Made by a program: the position numbers and the translations under genes. 64,000 bases of DNA, taken from positions 1,364,001 through 1,428,000 of the forward strand of contig NZ_CP036289.1 of assembly GCF_007748115.1 (NCBI RefSeq), given 5' to 3'. Positions 1 to 9,419 of this stretch are shown one piece after another. Under the pieces are notes generated by a model. The model did not search any database, had not been told where the DNA came from, and saw only the letters and a list, made by a program, of their open reading frames with translations. This DNA is from Bremerella volcania (GTDB lineage: Bacteria; Planctomycetota; Planctomycetia; Pirellulales; Pirellulaceae). The first letter of the stretch is position 1. The number at the start of each line of letters is the position of its first letter.

Positions 1-290
1 CTGCCGCTCAAGTAAAGACAATACGCGATCACCCAAAACGTGACCATGATCGCGCTGCCGATCGCCATGAACAGGAAACCCATCAGCACACCCAACCCGC
101 GAGCCTCGGGCTCGACCGCCTCACCGACGAGACTGGCCACGATCGCGATGAAGCCAAACAACACATGAAAGATGGGAAAGAGCCCTGCCACGGCGACAAG
201 GCCCGCGAGGATCCAATGAAACGTGCCCAGCAGATCCAAGTGATATTCGTCTTCACTGCCAGGCGTGGTGGCTTCAACCTCGGTGGACAT
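1..290 (-). CDS. Membrane protein of unknown function, 3' part outside the window
   Basis: Reading starts at an ATG at 290-288, directly after the TAG stop of the upstream gene (293-291), and stays open to the window edge, giving about 96 residues. The first 20 residues are acidic and soluble (MSTEVEATTPGSEDEYH). They are followed by two strongly hydrophobic stretches at about residues 28-52 and 68-94, separated by a short charged loop (EAVEPEARG), so this is an inner membrane protein with at least two helices. Stop and start codons abut, so it is probably translationally coupled to the NagB-like gene. No family is recognised and the end of the protein is not visible. Confidence 0.7.
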   Translation of the reverse strand, partial: MSTEVEATTPGSEDEYHLDLLGTFHWILAGLVAVAGLFPIFHVLFGFIAIVASLVGEAVEPEARGLGVLMGFLFMAIGSAIMVTFWVIAYCLYLSG

Positions 291-1229
291 CTAATGCATT
301 TCCGTTTCCACGGTCCCAATACCGCCGCGATAATAACTGAAGGTCACGCTCGGATGATCGGCCAAAAGCGACATCGGAACGCTCGTGTCGGCAATCCCTT
401 TGCTGATCATCAGGGCGGAAAGTCGCATGCCGAAGGGGTTATCGTGATGGCCGGGGTGCCAGATCGACACGCGTTCGGCTTTCCAGGTCTCCTTCGGCCC
501 AACAGTGCATGCCCGGGTAGGAACCATCGGCACGTAACCACCGCCGCTGGTGCGTGCGTTTTGAATGACCGTCATGGGATGCAGATCGGTCACGCGGGTA
601 CCCAGTTCTCGATAAACTTCCGGAGGGGGCGGAGCGTCGACGTAATCTCCTTCGCGCTTGGGTGGATCGTTGAAGGCCCAGTGTTTGACTTCGCCTTGGC
701 CCCCTTGCATGACCAGGCAGCGGATCTCGTCGTACGACTTCGAGTATGCCTCCAGGTCGCCGGTGGGGAAGTGCAGATTGGCGGTCTGCATCGAGTACTT
801 CGGATCGATCCGATCGAAGCACAGGTCTTTGTCGGCCTTGGCGAAGGAAAGGGGAAACTCGACCGGCACCGGGTTGTCGTCCGCATCGACCCATTCGTCC
901 ATGCCCCAGAAATGCGCGTCCAGCTTCTTTAGGTCGATGCCCAGCGCGTTCACCATGCGGGCAACCAGAGGCAACTGCTCGGTCGGGCCGATGGGGCCGC
1001 AGATACCGCACGGATTGTCGGGCGTACTCTGCTGCCAGGCTTCGATGTATTCCAACGCTTCGGCGCAGTACAGCTCTTCCAACGTGTCGAAAATGCGTAC
1101 CTCGAAGCCAGGACGGGAAAGCTGAAGCAGATCGTCGGGCGTCAGCCTGGCGGCATCGGCCAACAGTTCTTCGTCCAGGGTTGTGTAGTCCCACCACTGC
1201 GGTGCCACTTTGCTAATCGGTCGGGCCAT
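291..1229 (-). CDS. NagB-fold glucosamine-6-phosphate deaminase-like protein
   Basis: 312 residues. The central part has the landmarks of the NagB/6-phosphogluconolactonase fold: a [13 protein letters not shown] loop where NagB binds phosphate, FWGMDEWV at about 107-114 in place of the catalytic FxLDEY strand, and [12 protein letters not shown] at about 178-190 in place of GHIAFNEP. The acidic Asp of the first motif and a His next to the AFND segment are kept, so an aldose-ketose isomerase/deaminase type reaction on an amino-sugar phosphate is plausible; the exact substrate cannot be read. It lies 69 bases downstream of a PIG-L deacetylase on the same strand, which fits consecutive deacetylation and deamination of an N-acetylated amino sugar. 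That pathway is an inference. Confidence 0.72.
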   Translation of the reverse strand: MARPISKVAPQWWDYTTLDEELLADAARLTPDDLLQLSRPGFEVRIFDTLEELYCAEALEYIEAWQQSTPDNPCGICGPIGPTEQLPLVARMVNALGIDLKKLDAHFWGMDEWVDADDNPVPVEFPLSFAKADKDLCFDRIDPKYSMQTANLHFPTGDLEAYSKSYDEIRCLVMQGGQGEVKHWAFNDPPKREGDYVDAPPPPEVYRELGTRVTDLHPMTVIQNARTSGGGYVPMVPTRACTVGPKETWKAERVSIWHPGHHDNPFGMRLSALMISKGIADTSVPMSLLADHPSVTFSYYRGGIGTVETEMH

Positions 1230-1259
1230 TCTGAGTTGTCCTTGCGTCTAGGAGGGAGG

Positions 1260-1301
1260 TTCGCACTGGGTACGCAATCATTCGCACTGGGTACGCAATC
1301 A
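1260..1301. repeat. Perfect 21-bp tandem duplication covering a stop codon
   Basis: Two identical 21-base units (each starting TTCGCACTGGGTACG on the plus strand) lie head to tail at 1260-1280 and 1281-1301. The second unit contains the TGA stop of the PIG-L gene (1301-1299), so the duplication copied the stop codon into the spacer before the NagB-like gene. The lack of any mismatch suggests a recent event. Confidence 0.9.
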
Positions 1302-2048
1302 GGGGAGCAGCTCGGCAAGTAAATCGTTCTGGGGAAACGCGTGACCCAAATGCTGGCGAAACGATTCGGCGTAGTCGGTTCCGATGAGCGTGCCACGCTG
1401 GGCACTGTGCCGCTTCATCGCTTCCAGGTATTCGTCCATGCCGTGATGAGCCTGGAGCCACTCGCGCTGCGAAGCATGGCAGGCCAGCATCTGGGCCTTC
1501 TTCTCGATTTCACGACTGACGTCAATGGTAATCGTTGGCGTGACCGGCTCGCCAGTATACGGGTTGATGCCTTCGATCGGATCGGCGTAATACAGATGCG
1601 GAATATGCGTACCGGGTGCCAGCGGTAGGCTGGAAGCGTTGGGGATCGGGAAGCTGAACGCCGCACTACGAGCCAGCAGATGCGTTTGCTCGTGATCGAG
1701 CATGTAATCCTCGCGCGGGTGCGTGATGACCAGCGTCGGACAAATCTGCCGAAACAGATCGATCGCCTTGCGGTTGGTCGACTTGTCGAACACGACGTTC
1801 ACGTCGGGCTCGGCCAGCGTGTGATACGTGCCGCCAATCAACTGGGCCGCGGCGATCCCTTCATTCTTGCGAATCGCGGCGATTTCTGTGCGAGGCAGTT
1901 TTTCGGAACCGCAGTCGCCGGCGGCCGTCGTGGCGATATGCACGTCCCAGCCCAACTCCGCGAGGCGAATGAGGACGCCTCCACACAGAATCTCCGCGTC
2001 GTCCGGATGGGCCATGAAACACAGAACAACGTTCGCCTGATCGCTCAA
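1299..2048 (-). CDS. PIG-L (LmbE-type) zinc-dependent N-deacetylase
   Basis: 249 residues. The family zinc motif AHPDD is at residues 13-17 and the later histidine cluster HPREDYMLDHEQTH at about 110-123; together these give the His, Asp and His ligands and the catalytic Asp of GlcNAc-type deacetylases such as PIG-L, MshB and BshB. No signal peptide is present, so it acts in the cytoplasm. The start is a TTG (2048-2046) with GGAG seven bases upstream. It is followed by the NagB-like gene and so is probably the first gene of a two- or three-gene unit. The substrate is unknown: an N-acetylated amino sugar or sugar conjugate is expected from the family. Confidence 0.88.
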   Translation of the reverse strand: MSDQANVVLCFMAHPDDAEILCGGVLIRLAELGWDVHIATTAAGDCGSEKLPRTEIAAIRKNEGIAAAQLIGGTYHTLAEPDVNVVFDKSTNRKAIDLFRQICPTLVITHPREDYMLDHEQTHLLARSAAFSFPIPNASSLPLAPGTHIPHLYYADPIEGINPYTGEPVTPTITIDVSREIEKKAQMLACHASQREWLQAHHGMDEYLEAMKRHSAQRGTLIGTDYAESFRQHLGHAFPQNDLLAELLP

Positions 2049-2185
2049 GGATCGCTCCCGATGGAAGAGGGCAAGTGGTGGTCAGGTAGGTGGGGCAGGG
2101 GAGGGTGCGTGCAAAGTTTACCAGATGAGTGGACGTTTGACGAAGAAAAAATGGCAACGCCAATAGCTTTTCATCTGACCACAAA

Positions 2186-2213
2186 AAAAGGGCCTGCCGA
2201 AGCAGACCCTTTT
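2186..2213 (-). terminator. Rho-independent terminator after prc
   Basis: Read on the minus strand, a 12-base stem (GAAAAGGGTCTGC side, one mismatch) closes on a TTCG-type tetraloop and is followed by a run of seven T. It lies 32 bases past the Prc stop codon and separates that gene from the PIG-L unit. Confidence 0.85.
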
Positions 2214-2244
2214 CATTGGTTATCGTTTCCATCGCCAAGCGAAC

Positions 2245-4374
2245 TTAGTTGTTCGAGGCGACCTTTTGTTGTTCCAGCAGGCGAACGTAGTCCTTGGTGA
2301 TGTTGATCACTTCGTCGAAGTAGTAATCGCGTTCGACGACTTCGTTCGGGTCGTCATCCGTTTCGCCAACCAGGCTTTCGATTTCCTTTTCGCGTTCGCT
2401 CAGGGCTTCGTACTCGGCCATGAACTTCTGCTTGTTGAGATCGACCTGCTTCTTGTCCTTCTGTTCGAGGTAGGTTTCGATCATCTTGTTCAGCTTCGTG
2501 AAGCCTTCGGACGATTGAACTCGCTGCCCCGACAGACGATTCAGTTCCGCCACCAGGGGTGCCGCATTGGCGTTGCTCACCGGGTAACGGGTCGTCTGAA
2601 CGGTGTCGAACGGAACCGGGTAGTCGAGGTCCCCTTCGGCGATGTCCATGTTGGCGGTCAGAGCCGGCAAGGCGACGTCGGCTTCAACCCCCTTGAGCTG
2701 CGTGCTCTTGCCGCTGGGGCGATAGAACTTTTGCAGCGTGATCTTTAAGGCACCCAGCGACGGAGGATTGACGGGGTTGGCACCCATCAACTCTTCGCGG
2801 CCCAGGTCCAGCAGCGTCTGAACGGTACCTTTGCCGTGGGTCTGCTCGTCGCCGACGACGATCCCGCGGCCGTAGTCCTGGATGGCACCGGCCAGAATCT
2901 CGCTGGCACTCGCACTCATCTTGCTGGTGAGCACGACCAGGGGGCCTTCCCACAGCATGCCGCGGTTCATGTCCTCGTAAGGATGGACGTTGTTGTCGGC
3001 GTCCTTCACCTGAACGACGGGACCTTGATCGATGAACAAACCGGTCAGGTCGATCGCTTCGGTCAAGCTACCACCGCCGTTACGACGCAGGTCGAGCACC
3101 ACGGCTTCGACCCCCTTCTGGCGGAAGTCCGCTAAAAGGCGAGCCACGTCGATCGTGCTGCGCTTGACATTTGGGTTGCCTGAGCGAGCGGCTTCCATGT
3201 CCAGGTAGAACGACGGCAGGTCGATCCAGCCGATCTTCATCTTGCGTCCGTCCGCGGTCGTTTGCTCGACGACTTCGCCGCGGGCTTCGCTGTCTTTCAG
3301 TTCGACCTTGGCACGGGTAACGTCGAAGATCTTGGTTTCGCCTTTACCCTTCTTCTTGACGCCCAGGCGAACGACCGTGTTGGCCTTGCCGCGGATCATG
3401 TCGACGACGTCGTTCAGCTTCATGTCGACCACGTCGACCATTTCGCCATCGGTGCCTTGGCCGACACTGACGATGAAGTCGCCGGCTTCCAGTTTCTCTT
3501 CAGGGTTCTTTTTACCGTGCTTATCGGCGGCACCGCCTGGAATCACTTTGGAAACCTTGCAGTATCCATCTTCCGACATCAGGGCAGCACCAATGCCTTC
3601 CAGGTTCAGACGCATTTGAATATTGAAATTCTCAAGCGTGCCTGGCGACATGTAGGTGGTGTGTGGATCGTAGGCGGAGGTCACCGACGTCAGGAAGACT
3701 TCCAGCAGTTCGTCTTCGCTGGTTTGGCCGATGCGGCGTGCATAGCTGTGGTAGCGTTTACCGATCCGCTCTTTGGCTTCTTCCAGGGTCTTACCGTCGG
3801 CCAGCTGAGTGAGCAGGTCGTACTTCAGACGCTTACGCCAACGATCGGTCGCTTCCGCCGCATTGGCTGGGTAATTGACCTTATCGCCATCGGTGACGAA
3901 GACTTCGTCTTCTTCGAAGTTAAATTCGTGGTTGGCCAAAAGGTCGTCCACCGTCTGCACGCGTTCCAGCGTTCGCTGAATGAAACGCTCGAAGACCTTG
4001 TGAGCGAACTCGGTGTTGCCGCTACGGACCTGGTCGTCCAGCAGGTTGCGATTAGCCGCAAATTCGGCGACGTCGGCTTCTGTGAAGTACAGTTTGAGTG
4101 GGTCCCAGAATTTCAGGAACTTGTCGAACGCCCGTTGCGAGATCGTATCGTCCAGCGGAGCGGTCGAAAGGTGATCGCGAAGCAACAGCCGAGAGACCAT
4201 TCGCGAGATGTGTCGCTCAGGAAGATGTCGGTCTTGGCCGGCAAGGGGGCCCTGAGCAGGGGCATTCTTGGGAAGCAACGACGCGACGACGAGTGTCGCG
4301 AACGTAGCGACGACCGTAAATAGAAAGAAAATGGGATGGCGCAAGTTAGTCCAATTCCCTCGAACGTTTGCCAT
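2245..4374 (-). CDS. prc: Carboxy-terminal processing protease Prc/Tsp (peptidase S41A)
   Basis: 709 residues, close to the length of E. coli Prc. Order: N-terminal membrane segment or signal (about 13-34), helical N-terminal domain to about 230, PDZ domain (about 250-345, with GIGAAL and the VIPGGAAD loop), then the S41 catalytic domain. SKMSASASEIL with Ser489, and GDEQTHGKGTVQ with Lys515, match the Ser-Lys dyad of Tsp. A charged helical C-terminal region follows, as in the Prc subgroup. It is exported and degrades or trims proteins from their C-termini in the periplasm. AAGGA lies upstream of the ATG and a terminator follows the gene. Confidence 0.93.
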   Translation of the reverse strand: MANVRGNWTNLRHPIFFLFTVVATFATLVVASLLPKNAPAQGPLAGQDRHLPERHISRMVSRLLLRDHLSTAPLDDTISQRAFDKFLKFWDPLKLYFTEADVAEFAANRNLLDDQVRSGNTEFAHKVFERFIQRTLERVQTVDDLLANHEFNFEEDEVFVTDGDKVNYPANAAEATDRWRKRLKYDLLTQLADGKTLEEAKERIGKRYHSYARRIGQTSEDELLEVFLTSVTSAYDPHTTYMSPGTLENFNIQMRLNLEGIGAALMSEDGYCKVSKVIPGGAADKHGKKNPEEKLEAGDFIVSVGQGTDGEMVDVVDMKLNDVVDMIRGKANTVVRLGVKKKGKGETKIFDVTRAKVELKDSEARGEVVEQTTADGRKMKIGWIDLPSFYLDMEAARSGNPNVKRSTIDVARLLADFRQKGVEAVVLDLRRNGGGSLTEAIDLTGLFIDQGPVVQVKDADNNVHPYEDMNRGMLWEGPLVVLTSKMSASASEILAGAIQDYGRGIVVGDEQTHGKGTVQTLLDLGREELMGANPVNPPSLGALKITLQKFYRPSGKSTQLKGVEADVALPALTANMDIAEGDLDYPVPFDTVQTTRYPVSNANAAPLVAELNRLSGQRVQSSEGFTKLNKMIETYLEQKDKKQVDLNKQKFMAEYEALSEREKEIESLVGETDDDPNEVVERDYYFDEVINITKDYVRLLEQQKVASNN

Positions 4375-4714
4375 GATGAATCCTTATCGCAAGATGTGTG
4401 CGTGAATATGTAGCGAATAGCAGATTTGGGGGTATGCAGGAAGGGCACGTGTAATCCTATCTAGGTCGGCAACTCGACTCAAGGCGAATGCTTGCAACCT
4501 GGTCGGATCAGCGAGCCTCTATCGATACGTAGGGGAACTCACGAAAGTTGGTTCGCGTGCAAAGCAATTCCATCTTTTCCTGGACGATTTTCATGACCCG
4601 ACTGGCAGGTCGAAGCGTAAATTCCGTAAGATAAGACAAGTGCTGACTTTAACGCGGACCACCCAAGATGCTTGCCAATATTGAGGGAACCCAGGGGGAA
4701 TTTCGGCCGAACTA
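4375..4714. other. Divergent intergenic region between prc and the sigma-54 activator
   Basis: 340 bases carrying the upstream regions of two divergent genes. It is more AT-rich next to prc. No RNA gene, repeat or clear -24/-12 site was recognised, and the short reading frame on the minus strand at 4539-4721 has no ribosome binding site or protein-like composition. Confidence 0.5.
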
Positions 4715-6553
4715 ATGGCAATTTATAGCTACCTTAAGACGATATCCGGCAACGGTCCGGGGAAGAATTTTCCCTTAGACGACTCGCGAGACAACCTCAT
4801 CGGGCGAGGTCTGGAATGCGATGTAACCCTGACCGACCCCCTCTGTTCGCGGGTGCATGCGGCCATATTTCTGCGAAACGGCAAGTGGTTCGTGAAAGAT
4901 CGCGAGAGCCGTAATGGTAGTTTTCTCGACGATCAGCCGATCGACGAAGCAGAACTGAAAGATGGGTGCCGCCTGAAAATTGGCGATACGGAATTCAGCT
5001 TTAATCACAGCGCCCAGCCCCCCACTTCGCACGACGAGCTTCCACCGAGCATCACGCAGACGATCGTCCGCAATATGCCGGTCAATCCGCAAGACACGAA
5101 CCTGATAGCACTTAAGGAACTTAAGGACTACCAGCAAGCCCAGCGGCTGCTCCTGCTGCACCAGTTCGCGATTCGGCTCCTCGGCGAGGAAGACCCCAAC
5201 ACCATCATTCAAGTCACGTTGGAGATGGTAAAAGAGCAAACCAAAGCGGTCGTGGTTGGTTTTTTGTGGCTCAGCGACGATGGACAGTTACGGGCCAAAC
5301 GCGTTTTTCCGGAAGACACCGAAGGCCCAGCTCCTTTGAGCGAGGCCCTGACCGAGATCGTCACCCAGAAAGGGAACGCCGTCTGGATCGCCAACGAGGC
5401 CCAAGGAGATACCAGCAAAAAGCTGACCCACTTCGCCGACGCGATCTGCGTACCGCTGATTCATAAGAAGAAGGCCTTCGGAGCCCTGCATCTGTACCGC
5501 AAGCAGGAACGTTTCTGGCATAACGAACTCGATTTTGCAATTTCGGTCGGAAATATCCTGACTATCGCCCTGCTGCGGGCCTGGAAAGTGACGCAGCTTC
5601 AGGCAAGCTACCAGCAATTAGTCGACAAATCGGCGGCGTTCGACGAACTGATCGGCGAAAGCCCCGCGATGGGCGAACTGAAGCAGAAGATCGCACGCAT
5701 CTCGAAAGCAGGCGGCTGCGTGCTGGTCCGGGGTGAAAGTGGCAGCGGTAAAGAACTGGTTGCCAGGGCCCTGCACAAGGCGTCCAACCGAGCCGATCGA
5801 CCGATGCTCAGCGTCAACTGCGCGGCACTGCCTGAGAACCTGATCGAGAGCCAATTGTTCGGTCACAAGAAGGGTGCGTTCACCGGGGCCGACTCCGACC
5901 ATATTGGTTTTTTTCAGCAAGCCGACACGGGGACTTTGTTTTTAGACGAAGTCGGGGAACTGACGCTCGATGGCCAGGCCAAGCTGCTGAGAATCTTAGA
6001 AGGGCACCCATTCCTTCCCTTAGGGGCCACTAAGGAAGTGAGTGTCGATGTTCGCGTGATCGCGGCGACCAACCGAGATTTGGCGGAATTCGTTCGTGAG
6101 AAACGATTTCGGGAAGATCTCTATTACCGCCTGAGTGTATTTGAGTTATACATACCTCCGCTTCGAGATCGCGGGAAGGACATAATTCTTCTGGCCGAGC
6201 ATTTTTTGGAGCACTTCCGCAAGACGCATGGGCGACCACTGCTTACCCTTTCGGACAGTGCCCAACAGAAACTGGCCGACTATAACTGGCCGGGTAATGT
6301 CAGGCAGCTTCGAAACGTGATCGATAGCAGCGTCGTTTTGGCGGATGGCGAGTCGATACAACCCCATGATTTAGGCTTACGAGACGCTGGTCTGAACGAG
6401 CCAGAGTCGTTAAGGTTTGACTTCTGGGAAAAGAAATTGATTGAAGAAGCCCTCTCAAGAACTGGAGGGAGCATCCCAGAAGCCGTAAAATTACTCGGTA
6501 CGAGCCGTGCGACCCTGTATCGCAAGATCGAAGAATACCAAATTCAGCGCTAG
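4715..6553 (+). CDS. Sigma-54 activator with FHA and GAF sensor domains
   Basis: 612 residues. An FHA domain comes first (about 5-97), with IGRG, CSRVHA and SRNGSFLD, the residues that bind phosphothreonine. A GAF domain follows (about 140-295), then an AAA+ sigma-54 interaction domain (about 310-540) with Walker A GESGSGKE (340-347), an intact GAFTGA loop (387-392) and Walker B TLFLDEVGEL (407-416), and a Fis-type helix-turn-helix at the end (570-612). It should remodel RNA polymerase-RpoN promoters when a Ser/Thr kinase-phosphorylated partner, or a GAF ligand, is sensed. There is no receiver domain. No kinase gene lies nearby, so the partner and targets are unknown. Confidence 0.93.
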   Translation: MAIYSYLKTISGNGPGKNFPLDDSRDNLIGRGLECDVTLTDPLCSRVHAAIFLRNGKWFVKDRESRNGSFLDDQPIDEAELKDGCRLKIGDTEFSFNHSAQPPTSHDELPPSITQTIVRNMPVNPQDTNLIALKELKDYQQAQRLLLLHQFAIRLLGEEDPNTIIQVTLEMVKEQTKAVVVGFLWLSDDGQLRAKRVFPEDTEGPAPLSEALTEIVTQKGNAVWIANEAQGDTSKKLTHFADAICVPLIHKKKAFGALHLYRKQERFWHNELDFAISVGNILTIALLRAWKVTQLQASYQQLVDKSAAFDELIGESPAMGELKQKIARISKAGGCVLVRGESGSGKELVARALHKASNRADRPMLSVNCAALPENLIESQLFGHKKGAFTGADSDHIGFFQQADTGTLFLDEVGELTLDGQAKLLRILEGHPFLPLGATKEVSVDVRVIAATNRDLAEFVREKRFREDLYYRLSVFELYIPPLRDRGKDIILLAEHFLEHFRKTHGRPLLTLSDSAQQKLADYNWPGNVRQLRNVIDSSVVLADGESIQPHDLGLRDAGLNEPESLRFDFWEKKLIEEALSRTGGSIPEAVKLLGTSRATLYRKIEEYQIQR

Positions 6554-6673
6554 AGCCGGTTTCAAAACCGTTTTCGAGTGCGAGATCACAATCGCAGCCG
6601 AAATAAGGTGTTGAAACAGGCTCCAATCAAGACGAAATGCATGGATGACAGGGTAATCCCCTGTAGCTGAACG

Positions 6674-7723
6674 ATGTTGGCCCGATCTCCTTACGTTCTG
6701 ACCTCGGTGAGGCCTTTTAAGCCTCATCCACTACTGCGGAATTCCCATGCGCAGACCATACTGGGTGCCTACTGGTATGGGCACAACATTCCATACAACG
6801 CGCGGCAGCATCTGGTGCTTTTTGAAGACGGCGACCAAGTTGTCCTGCACGATGATTGCCCGAAACAGTGGAAACCAGGGGATCGTACCGTCCTGATGAT
6901 TCACGGACTTGGTGGTTGCCATAGCAGCGGTTACCTTGTCCGTATCGCCCACAAGTTGAATTCGCTGGGCATCCGCACCTTCCGGGTCGACCTGCGAGGA
7001 TGCGGAGCAGGGCATCACCTCGCCAAGCGTCCATTCCACGCCGGCTGCAGCGACGACATCGCCCACTGCGTCGAAACGATCAGCGCCCTATGCCTTGGTT
7101 CGCCACTCACACTGTGCGGCTTCAGCATGGGAGCCAACATCGTTTTAAAGCTGGCCGGCGAGATGGGTAGCGGACGCATCGGTGGGACCGACAGTGTGAT
7201 GGCCGTCGCGCCGCCGATCGACCTGGCTTATTGCTGCCGGAACATGAATCGCGGCTTCAATCGCGTCTACGACTGGGACTTCTCGCGGCGGCTGGTGAAC
7301 CTGGTGGAAGGTCGTCTGGCCAAGGACGAGAACTTCTACGACGGTTTCCGCTTCACCGAGAAGCCCGGCCGCATCATCGAGTTCGACTCGATCTTCACCG
7401 CGCCGCAGTGCGGCTTCGAATCGGCGGAAGATTACTACGCTAAGGCCAGCGCGGCCCCGGTACTGCCCAACATCCACATCCCGGGGCTCATTCTGACGGC
7501 CGATGACGATAGCGTCATCCCGGTTGAGATCTTCGAGAAGCACCCGCGCAGCGGCAGTGTCGAACTGGAAGTCACCCGTGGCGGCGGTCACTTAGGTTTC
7601 ATCACCTCCAAGAGCATCGTACCCGATCGCCGCTGGATGGATCACCGCGTCGTGCAGTGGATCGCCAGCTTGGACGACTGCAAGACGTCGTCTCAGGAAG
7701 AACTCTCTTCCGATGCCGGCTGA
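6674..7723 (+). CDS. Alpha/beta hydrolase of the YheT family
   Basis: 349 residues, family-typical length. The N-terminal signature FKPHPLLRNSHAQTILG is the hallmark of YheT/ABHD1-3 hydrolases. HGLGG gives the oxyanion region and GFSMGAN the nucleophile elbow with its Ser; an Asp in LTADDDSVIP and a His in GGGHLGF complete the triad. No signal peptide is present. The family acts on carboxyl esters, probably lipid or short acyl esters, but the physiological substrate is unknown. It stands alone between the sigma-54 activator and the PQQ propeller gene. Confidence 0.87.
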   Translation: MLARSPYVLTSVRPFKPHPLLRNSHAQTILGAYWYGHNIPYNARQHLVLFEDGDQVVLHDDCPKQWKPGDRTVLMIHGLGGCHSSGYLVRIAHKLNSLGIRTFRVDLRGCGAGHHLAKRPFHAGCSDDIAHCVETISALCLGSPLTLCGFSMGANIVLKLAGEMGSGRIGGTDSVMAVAPPIDLAYCCRNMNRGFNRVYDWDFSRRLVNLVEGRLAKDENFYDGFRFTEKPGRIIEFDSIFTAPQCGFESAEDYYAKASAAPVLPNIHIPGLILTADDDSVIPVEIFEKHPRSGSVELEVTRGGGHLGFITSKSIVPDRRWMDHRVVQWIASLDDCKTSSQEELSSDAG

Positions 7724-7964
7724 TATCCTTCCATGCAGAAGGATTCGACGATCGACCTGAATACTGCCAGATCATCGTTTTAAGCGGCCGTAATCGTCTC
7801 AGCGATCCCGTCTTGTCGGCCAAATCAATCTCTCGGACGTGGCTTTCCGGCGATTTACCTGGCAAACCGTCCCTTCCTCCGTGGAAACTGCCCGAAAAAC
7901 CGATTACCATCGAAGACGATTGCTCCTTCCTGCAAGCCTGCCTTTTTCTATTCGGTAGATCACC

Positions 7965-9218
7965 ATGTCGACATATCGCTTCCTGCTCACCGTCGTTTTG
8001 ACAAGCGTCATTGCTTCTTCCGCACATGCGCAAGAGTGGACCCGTTTTCGCGGACCCAATGGCAGTGGCATTGCCGCGGACGCGAATATCCCTTCCGCTC
8101 CGACCCCGCAAGATTTCAACTGGAAGGTCCAACTGCCAGGCATCGGGCACTCGTCACCGACGATTTGGGGTAACCGTATCTTTCTGATGAGCGCCGACCC
8201 TGATACCGGTTTGCGGTATGTGCTGTGTCTCGATACGCAGTCAGGCAAAACTATCTGGCAAAAAGAATTCGCCGCCGGGGCCAGTCATCTGCATACCAAG
8301 AGCAGCTACGCTTCGTGCAGCCCTGCCGTGGACGAAGTTCATGTCTACGTCGCGTGGGCCGATGACGATCACACGCAACTGGTGGCTCTGAATCACGACG
8401 GCGAACCTTCGTGGCGCGTCGACCTGGGGCCTTGGGTCAGCCAGCACGGCTTTGGAACGTCGCCGATGATCTTCGAAGACAAGGTGATCATTTCCCTGAT
8501 GCAGTTAGGAGACGAACGCAAGCTTAAAGATCGGCCGATCGGCAACAGCCGCCTGATCGCGTTCGATCGGAAGACGGGCGAGAAACTGTGGGAAACCACG
8601 CGTGATAGCGACGTCGCGGCCTACTCGGTTCCCTGTGTTTATGAAATGAAAGACGGCAGGAAGGTACTGATCGCCAACAGCAGCGCCCATGGCATCGCCG
8701 CGCACGATCCGGAAACGGGCGAGCAGCTATGGGCCGAACAGGTCTTCAACATGCGAAGCGTTTCGTCCCCCGTCATCGCAGGCGACTTGATTCTCGGGTC
8801 CAGCGGCTCAGGGGGTGGTGGCAACACCGTGAGTGCGGTTGACCCCAATGGTGGTCAGCCGAAACTGGCGTGGCGTCTCTCTCGCCAGGCCAGTTATGTG
8901 CCAACGCCGGTCACCTTCGACGACAAAGTCTTCGTCTGGTACGACAAGGGCATCGTCAGCTGCCTGGATGCGAAGACCGGAAAGGTACTCGGCCAGAAAC
9001 GCATCGGCGGCAATTACTACGGCTCGCCCATTCGCGTTGGCAACCGCTTGTTCTGTATCTCGGAAGAAGGGAACCTGATGGTGGTCTCTGCCGATACCAA
9101 CCTGGAAGTTCTCGGCGAAACCAACCTCGGCGAAGGAAGCGAATCGACGCCTTCGATATCCGACGGCGTGATGTACCTGCGTACGTATTCGCACTTGACG
9201 TCGTTGGGCGGGAAGTAG
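7965..9218 (+). CDS. Exported PQQ-type beta-propeller protein
   Basis: 417 residues. A signal peptide (LLTVVLTSVIASSAHAQ) is followed by WTRFRGPNGSG, the usual opening of planctomycete PQQ-like propeller proteins. Repeated blades carry the pattern LxALDxxTGxxLW, for example CLDTQSGKTIWQKEF, AFDRKTGEKLWETT and HDPETGEQLWAEQ. These domains are often scaffolds rather than true PQQ enzymes, and no dehydrogenase residues are evident, so a binding role in the periplasm is the safer reading. The gene ends before a strong terminator. Confidence 0.85.
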   Translation: MSTYRFLLTVVLTSVIASSAHAQEWTRFRGPNGSGIAADANIPSAPTPQDFNWKVQLPGIGHSSPTIWGNRIFLMSADPDTGLRYVLCLDTQSGKTIWQKEFAAGASHLHTKSSYASCSPAVDEVHVYVAWADDDHTQLVALNHDGEPSWRVDLGPWVSQHGFGTSPMIFEDKVIISLMQLGDERKLKDRPIGNSRLIAFDRKTGEKLWETTRDSDVAAYSVPCVYEMKDGRKVLIANSSAHGIAAHDPETGEQLWAEQVFNMRSVSSPVIAGDLILGSSGSGGGGNTVSAVDPNGGQPKLAWRLSRQASYVPTPVTFDDKVFVWYDKGIVSCLDAKTGKVLGQKRIGGNYYGSPIRVGNRLFCISEEGNLMVVSADTNLEVLGETNLGEGSESTPSISDGVMYLRTYSHLTSLGGK

Positions 9219-9281
9219 TCGCTGGTTCACGATTAGCCGGTGAGAGGCGGTTGATCTCGGCACGAAACTGATAATTTGATG

Positions 9282-9326
9282 AATACGCATGGCAACAAAG
9301 TGCTGGTTGCCATGCGTATTTTTTAT
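9282..9326 (+). terminator. Rho-independent terminator
   Basis: A perfect 15-base inverted repeat (AATACGCATGGCAAC and its complement, 9282-9296 and 9306-9320) with a nine-base loop is followed by TTTTATT. It lies 63 bases after the PQQ propeller gene. Confidence 0.9.
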
Positions 9327-9419
9327 TGAAGGCGAGGTATTAGGCTGATATAACGTCGACTACCTCAATCGCTCAAGATGTGCGGTGGCAACGACAACTC
9401 TCGATCGATCGTGGCAGAT

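Noticed and set aside
3262-4323. Open frame of 353 codons opposite prc
   Set aside because: Antisense shadow of a clear protease gene, no family motifs, Val/Asp/Phe-rich composition.
7724-7964. Frame at 7657-8001 as a gene between the hydrolase and the PQQ protein
   Set aside because: Begins inside the hydrolase gene, no start site, unstructured composition.
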